Source: Rhodococcus sp. OK302
GTDB taxonomy: Bacteria > Actinomycetota > Actinomycetes > Mycobacteriales > Mycobacteriaceae
Assembly: GCF_002245895.1 (NCBI RefSeq)
Contig: NZ_NPJZ01000002.1
Span: 496,001-560,000 of the forward strand
DNA length: 64,000 nucleotides
Direction of reading: 5' to 3'
Shown here: positions 59,930 through 64,000 of the stretch, in pieces
Position numbering within the stretch: the first letter of the stretch is position 1
Layout of the letters: each line of letters begins with the position of its first letter
Program-made: the position numbers and the translations under genes
Notes under the pieces: generated by a model
Seen by the model: only the letters and a program-made list of their open reading frames with translations
Told to the model about the DNA's origin: nothing
Databases searched by the model: none

Positions 59930-60256
59930 ATGTCGTCAGGAACGAACAAGAGGTACCCGCCCGAGCTGCGTGAGCGTGCGGTGCGGATGGTCGCAGAAGT
60001 CCAACACGAGTACCCGTCGGAGTGGGCGGCGGTCGAATCCGTCGCCGGCAAACTCGGCATTGGAACAGCGCAAACGTTGCTCAACTGGATCCGGAAGGCG
60101 CAAACCGACGCCGGCGAACGACCCGGTGTGACAACCGAGATGGCAGCGGAAATGCGCAAACTCCGAGCCGAGAACCGGGAACTCAAGCGTGCCAACGAAA
60201 TCCTGAAGTCGGCATCGGTTTTCTTCGCAGCGGAGCTCGACCGCAACAACAAGTGA
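59930..60256 (+). CDS. IS3 transposase OrfA
   Basis: 108 residues: MSSGTNKRYPPELRERAVRM, LGIGTAQTLLNWIRKAQTDA, leucine zipper AEMRKLRAENRELKRANEIL. DNA-binding subunit; the stop overlaps the orfB start. A run TCGGTTTTCTTC near the end is a candidate -1 slippage site. Confidence 0.93.
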   Translation: MSSGTNKRYPPELRERAVRMVAEVQHEYPSEWAAVESVAGKLGIGTAQTLLNWIRKAQTDAGERPGVTTEMAAEMRKLRAENRELKRANEILKSASVFFAAELDRNNK

Positions 60257-61182
60257 TCATCGACTACATCAACCGATACAAAAACGAGTACGGCGTCGAG
60301 CCGATGTGCAGGGTGCTCACCGAGCACGGCTGCACGATTGCGCCGTCCACCTACTACGAAGCCCGCGGCCGTTCCGCATCTCGACGGTCTGTGCGCGACG
60401 AAGAGCTGAAGATCGAGATCAGCCGCGTGCACGCTGAGAACTACTCGGTCTATGGCGCCCGCAAAGTCTGGCTCCATATGAGACGCGAGGGCATCGACGT
60501 GGCCAGGTGCACCGTCGAGCGACTGATGGGCATCCTCGGACTCGAAGGCGCACGTCGAGGGAAGACCAAACGCACCACCATCGCTGATCCGCAAGGGCAT
60601 CGCGCAGACGATCTGGTGCAGCGGAAATTCAACCCGGTGGCGCCAAATATGTTGTGGGTAGCCGACTTCACATATGTTTCGACGTGGTCAGGTTGGGTAT
60701 ATGTCGCGTTCGTCATCGATGCGTACTCACGCAGAATCCTCGGCTGGCGAACCTCGACGACGATGACGACCCCGTTGGTGCTCGATGCGATCGAGCATGC
60801 GATCTGGACACGCCGCAGAGAGGGGATTACGGATTTGTCGGGGCTCATTCATCACAACGATCGCGGGTCGCAGTACACGTCAATTGCGTTCACCGACAGG
60901 CTCATTGAGGTTGGTATCGATGCCTCGATCGGTGCTACCGGGTCAAGTTACGACAATGCTCTGGCGGAGACGATCAACGGGCTTTACAAGACCGAGTTGA
61001 TCAAGCCTCGCGGGCCGTGGCGAACGGTCGAACAGGTGGAAATCGCCACGCTGGAGTGGGTGGACTGGTTCAACCGCCGACGTCTCTACGAACACTGCGG
61101 CGATGTGCCTCCGGTCGAACTCGAGGCGTTCTACTACGGTAAACACAGAACTACGCGAATCGCGGAGTTCTCAAATCAGTAA
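60253..61182 (+). CDS. IS3 transposase OrfB (DDE integrase)
   Basis: 309 residues from the overlapping GTG. DDE: Asp in LWVADFTYVSTWSGWVYVAF, Asp in LIHHNDRGSQYTSIAFTDRL, Glu in SSYDNALAETINGLYKTELI. Intact, probably also made as an OrfAB fusion by frameshifting. Confidence 0.94.
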   Translation: MIIDYINRYKNEYGVEPMCRVLTEHGCTIAPSTYYEARGRSASRRSVRDEELKIEISRVHAENYSVYGARKVWLHMRREGIDVARCTVERLMGILGLEGARRGKTKRTTIADPQGHRADDLVQRKFNPVAPNMLWVADFTYVSTWSGWVYVAFVIDAYSRRILGWRTSTTMTTPLVLDAIEHAIWTRRREGITDLSGLIHHNDRGSQYTSIAFTDRLIEVGIDASIGATGSSYDNALAETINGLYKTELIKPRGPWRTVEQVEIATLEWVDWFNRRRLYEHCGDVPPVELEAFYYGKHRTTRIAEFSNQ

Positions 61183-61383
61183 GTCTCCGGACTCGCCGGT
61201 GCGATTCAAGGCGTGGTTCGCCAGATCCGAGACCAACTCCGAGAGGTCGTTGTATGGACCGAGTTCGATCGTGGTGATCTTGTAGCTGTGATCTGTACTC
61301 ACCAGGCACAGCCTACGTGCGTGTGCGACCTCAACTCGGAATTGATTACTTTCTCCTATCGAGTTGCACGTGTCCATCAACCG

Positions 61384-61420
61384 TTGGTTGGTGAGGCACT
61401 GAAAAGTGAGACAGACAGTC
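61384..61420 (+). repeat. Palindromic repeat R, partial
   Basis: GGTTGGTGAGGCACTGAAAA then GTGAGACAGACAGTCTC. Confidence 0.5.
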
Positions 61421-61504
61421 TCGCGTGATGGCAAGTACAGGCGTCGACTTGCAGCGAGGATACCGAAACGCAACGCTAGATTAGCTCCGCAAGGAAGGTA
61501 CGAG

Positions 61505-62779
61505 TCAGCCCACTCGAGGTGCAGGGTGCTCGGCGCCCGATTCTGTATGCGTCGTCAGTTCACGCGTCGCGAGAATAGAGCCGAGGACTGCAGATACGGG
61601 TGGGAGGTCGTGGTTTTCGCGTTGTAGTCGTTGTGCGCCGGCGCATAGATTCTTCGATGCCAGTGCCGTTCTCGTGGTTTCACGAATATCCGCAGAGGTC
61701 ACGGTGATCGGATCGAGGGTGATTCCGGCGCCGAGTTGGGTGAGTCGTTCGGCGTTGAGTTCCTGGTCGGCGCCCATCGGCAGGGTAATCAGCGGAACAC
61801 CGTTGGCGATAGCCCCGAGGACGCTTCCGGACCCGCCATGATTGATGACGAGGTCGCAGTGTTCGAGTACTGCTGCTTGTTGAACGAACCTTTCGATTCG
61901 GATGTTGTCTGCGGTCACAGGAATACTTGCCGGGTCGATGGCAGGGCCCACGGTTGCCAGGACTCGGACAGGGAGGTCACGCAATCCTTGCAGGACACGG
62001 ATGAAGAGGTCACCGGATTCGGTGTTGAAAATTGTGCCCAGTGTGACGTACACGCGGTGGGCCTCGTTTCCTCCGGCCAGCCAGGCTACTGCCGGATGAT
62101 CGATGTCGGCCCTCGCGGGTTCTGTCTCTGACCGAACCGATATCGCACCTGAGGACAATGGAAAGTTCGGGTGACGAAACGACGATGGACCAGGAGAAAT
62201 TATGAGATCTCGGGTCAGTTGTACCAGGTTCGGATCACTGGGAAGTCCGTACATCTGCCGCAATTGTGCGAGGGGCCGGTGTACGTGTTCGATGCGGGTG
62301 AGCGCCCCGGACGCGATGACGTTCACGACGATTCGAGGGATGCCCGCCTGTTCGGCGGCGATCATGGCGCCGAAATCCATGTCGTCGCACACGAGAAGGT
62401 CGGGTTGCCACAGGTCGATGATCTCTCGAGCCCGTTCGGCGTGGCGGTGCGCGAGTGTGCCGGCGAAATAGTTTCCGATCACCTCGAATTCATGATCGAG
62501 ATCAGAAGGCACCAAAGTTCCTGTCGTGCTGAGAGTTCGAGTAGATGACGATGAATTTTCGTAAGGGAAATAGGCCTCGAATGCTGGGCACCCGTCGATG
62601 ACATCTCGTTGGCCGCCTATTGCTGCCGTCCACCCGGCAGTCTGTAGGGCTCGAACTATCGGGAGGCACGGGTTGAGATGACCAACTCCCCCCGCGAATG
62701 AAAGCAGAACCTTCGTTGGATGCTCCGCTTCGTCGGTGTCGTGGTTTTGGGACATAGTCGAGTAGGTGTTTTGGGACAT
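61505..62779 (-). CDS. MGT/UGT-type glycosyltransferase (GT-B)
   Basis: 424 residues from the first of two ATGs. Macrolide-glycosyltransferase-like: VLLSFAGGVGHLNPCLPIVR, AWLAGGNEAHRVYVTLGTIF, and donor-site motif FVQQAAVLEHCDLVINHGGS GSVLGAIANGVPLITLPMGA DQELNAERL. Transfers sugar from a nucleotide to a small molecule. The N-terminus contains MSQNTYSTMSQN, caused by a ~24-bp tandem duplication, so a second ATG (62755) is possible; the GGAGG lies 13 bases ahead of the first. Substrate unknown. Confidence 0.9.
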   Translation of the reverse strand: MSQNTYSTMSQNHDTDEAEHPTKVLLSFAGGVGHLNPCLPIVRALQTAGWTAAIGGQRDVIDGCPAFEAYFPYENSSSSTRTLSTTGTLVPSDLDHEFEVIGNYFAGTLAHRHAERAREIIDLWQPDLLVCDDMDFGAMIAAEQAGIPRIVVNVIASGALTRIEHVHRPLAQLRQMYGLPSDPNLVQLTRDLIISPGPSSFRHPNFPLSSGAISVRSETEPARADIDHPAVAWLAGGNEAHRVYVTLGTIFNTESGDLFIRVLQGLRDLPVRVLATVGPAIDPASIPVTADNIRIERFVQQAAVLEHCDLVINHGGSGSVLGAIANGVPLITLPMGADQELNAERLTQLGAGITLDPITVTSADIRETTRTALASKNLCAGAQRLQRENHDLPPVSAVLGSILATRELTTHTESGAEHPAPRVG

Positions 62780-62814
62780 AGTCGAGTAGGTACCTCCTGA
62801 TTAACGCGGCTCTG

Positions 62815-62960
62815 CCGGTCAAGCTTTTCATTTCCATGCCTTGCCAATTGTGTGCGCGCATCCCACCCTCCTGAATTTTGCTGCAAGACATTCCTCGGCA
62901 CGCGATCACAGTGCCCCAGATTCGTTCCGTTCTGAGGCACTGAATTGGTGAGACAGTCCC
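62815..62960. repeat. Duplicated gene start plus palindromic repeat R
   Basis: 62815-62880 corresponds to the start of the Cys-rich gene (43793-43860 region; minus-strand MRAHNWQGMEMKSLT) and 62911-62960 to repeat R (GTGCCCCAGATTCGTTCCGT). The gene part breaks off after about 15 codons. Confidence 0.75.
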
Positions 62961-63166
62961 AATTCGTTCGTTGCCGAGAAACTCGAAGCTGAGACCAAGA
63001 CACCCGAAGCTGAGACACTGTGACTGGCTCGTCGGCAAGCCGGATAGCAAGAACATTCGTGAGTAGCGAAAACCGTCAAGTCCACAGCTACAGAACTTGA
63101 AGACTGGACGAGTGCGCGAACGAACCAACAGATTCCCTCTCCGACTCGGATTTTAGGAGGTCGATC

Positions 63167-64000
63167 GTGAAAGTTGTCGTGGTTGGTGCCGGCTACGCGG
63201 GAACGATCGCGGCGAACCGGCTGGCAAAGAAGGTGAAGGACGCGGAGATCACGGTGGTCAACCCGCGACCGACCTTCGTCGAGCGAGTGCGGTTGCACGA
63301 GCAGATCTCCGGGACCGGTGAAGCGGCGACGCCCCTCGCGTCGATGCTCGCGAAGGGAATCACCGTACGGGTCGGGGACGTGGAGAAGATCGTTGACGGC
63401 AACGTCACGCTGGCGGGCGGCGGTGGCCTCGACTACGACTACCTGTTCTTGGCGGTCGGTAGCACCGGCACCCCGATCGACGGCTCCATCGCCGTCGGGA
63501 CGTGGGAGGGTGCGACCCAGTCCCGTGCTGCACTCGACGCGCTCCCCGCGGGCAGTACCGTCACCGTCATCGGCGGCGGTCTGACCGGCATCGAGACAGC
63601 GTCCGAGATAGCCGAATCGCACCCCGACCTGTGTGTACGTCTGGTCGCCGAAACAGTCGGTGCGAGCCTGTCCGCTGGCGCGCAGAAGCGGGTGCATGCC
63701 GCCCTGGATCGAATGAACGTCGAGATCACGCGCGACTCCGTCAGGGCAGTCGACGCCGGTCCGAACGGAGCCGTCCACTTCCGATCCGGTGCGGCTTTGG
63801 ATTCCGATCTCACGCTGTGGGCGGTGGTGGACAGTGTTCCCGACCTCGCGGCACGCAGTGGTTTGCAGGTGGACCCGCAAGGGCGGGCGGTGGTCGACGA
63901 GTTCCTCCGTAGCGTCAGCGATCTTCGGATCTTCGTCGTCGGCGATTGCGCCGCCGTCCCCGGTGCCCGGTTGGGCTGTGCCACTGCGTCGCCGCAAGGT
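63167..64000 (+). CDS. NADH dehydrogenase/FSP1-like flavoprotein (partial)
   Basis: 278 codons to the window edge, GTG at 63167 with AGGAGG upstream. FAD GAGYAG at residue 7 (MKVVVVGAGYAGTIAANRLA), second nucleotide site VTVIGGGLTGIETASEIA, and the late FAD motif FVVGDCAAVPGARLG. Type II NADH dehydrogenase-like oxidoreductase family; electron acceptor not deducible. Continues beyond the window. Confidence 0.9.
   Translation, partial: MKVVVVGAGYAGTIAANRLAKKVKDAEITVVNPRPTFVERVRLHEQISGTGEAATPLASMLAKGITVRVGDVEKIVDGNVTLAGGGGLDYDYLFLAVGSTGTPIDGSIAVGTWEGATQSRAALDALPAGSTVTVIGGGLTGIETASEIAESHPDLCVRLVAETVGASLSAGAQKRVHAALDRMNVEITRDSVRAVDAGPNGAVHFRSGAALDSDLTLWAVVDSVPDLAARSGLQVDPQGRAVVDEFLRSVSDLRIFVVGDCAAVPGARLGCATASPQG

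Larger units (their letters stand above)
59879..61209 (+). mobile_element. IS3-family element
   Basis: Terminal repeats TGAATCGCACCGG at 59879 and CCGGTGCGATTCA at 61209, similar for ~25 bases. Flanked by AGG on both sides (59876-59878 and 61210-61212), a 3-bp target duplication. Contains orfA and orfB. Confidence 0.95.
59752..61375 (-). pseudogene. Small gene interrupted by IS3
   Basis: Right part, minus strand: NQFRVEVAHARRLCLVSTDH SYKITTIELGPYNDLSELVS DLANHA; left part: STATTLAWQTENQVVVSVSH SVTSIGGKLFGTVLLTTDET T, stop at 59752. Joining the halves at the IS3 target restores one open frame of about 90 residues. Start unclear (ATG 12 codons before NQF, or a lost start). No family recognised. 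Confidence 0.8.

Overview
The window looks like accessory DNA (megaplasmid or chromosomal island) of a mycolic-acid actinobacterium, most likely Rhodococcus or a close relative. The evidence is high G+C, GTG starts overlapping TGA stops, an MspA-type porin, a stand-alone AlkB alkane hydroxylase, a StyA-like monooxygenase cluster and small plasmid-type genes. No rRNA, tRNA or CRISPR array was recognised. The genus is an inference from gene content.

Layout. 1-2.5 kb: a duplicated pair of small membrane proteins, each overlapping a different exported partner, then an MspA porin. 3.2-6.7 kb: a large SdrD-repeat surface protein and a class F-like sortase. 7.4-8.8 kb: two decayed serine recombinases. 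9-12 kb: a TerD/DUF4236 pair and a secreted protein. 12-18.4 kb: a broken DUF2637 gene, an IclR regulator, alkB with an overlapping small gene, MerR and TetR regulators and a cold-shock protein. 18.5-24 kb: a YVTN-repeat protein, an invertase relic, a frameshifted barstar-type gene, and complete IS110 and IS256 elements side by side. 24.4-26.4 kb: a minus-strand row of six very small ORFs, each behind almost the same Shine-Dalgarno block, then an MNT/HepT toxin-antitoxin pair. 27-34.5 kb: relics of IS6, IS256, IS110, a RES domain and TetR mixed with intact DUF3995, SPFH/NfeD-like and SUKH genes, and a doubly frameshifted nucleotidyltransferase. 34.5-42.6 kb: a MurJ-type flippase, small plasmid-type genes, a truncated ParB-like gene, several membrane proteins, and an IS5 relic split around a foreign gene. 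43-49.3 kb: a Cys-rich protein, a secreted pentapeptide-repeat protein, an IS30 element with passenger genes, and a hydrolase divergent from its TetR neighbour. 49.5-53.7 kb: a lipoprotein, a PadR/membrane-protein pair, a second pentapeptide protein, an invertase relic and MarR. 53.3-58.4 kb: a catabolic cluster (MarR, thioesterase-fold protein, flavin-dependent hydroxylase, StyA-like epoxidase, divergent extradiol dioxygenase). 58.8-64 kb: an intact resolvase with a res-like region, an IS3 element inside a small gene, a glycosyltransferase, and the start of an NADH dehydrogenase-like flavoprotein.

Three dispersed repeat families run through the IS-rich parts. One resembles the 25-bp terminal repeat of Tn402/class 1 integrons (five copies). 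One is a palindrome bordered by TGTCTCAC/GTGAGACA (about ten copies), and an IS30 element appears to have inserted in the centre of one copy. The third is a short unit seen twice. The best candidate for an undescribed system is the row of six tiny Trp/Cys-rich peptides at 24.48-25.21 kb. The best candidate pathway is the two-monooxygenase aromatic cluster at 53-58 kb.
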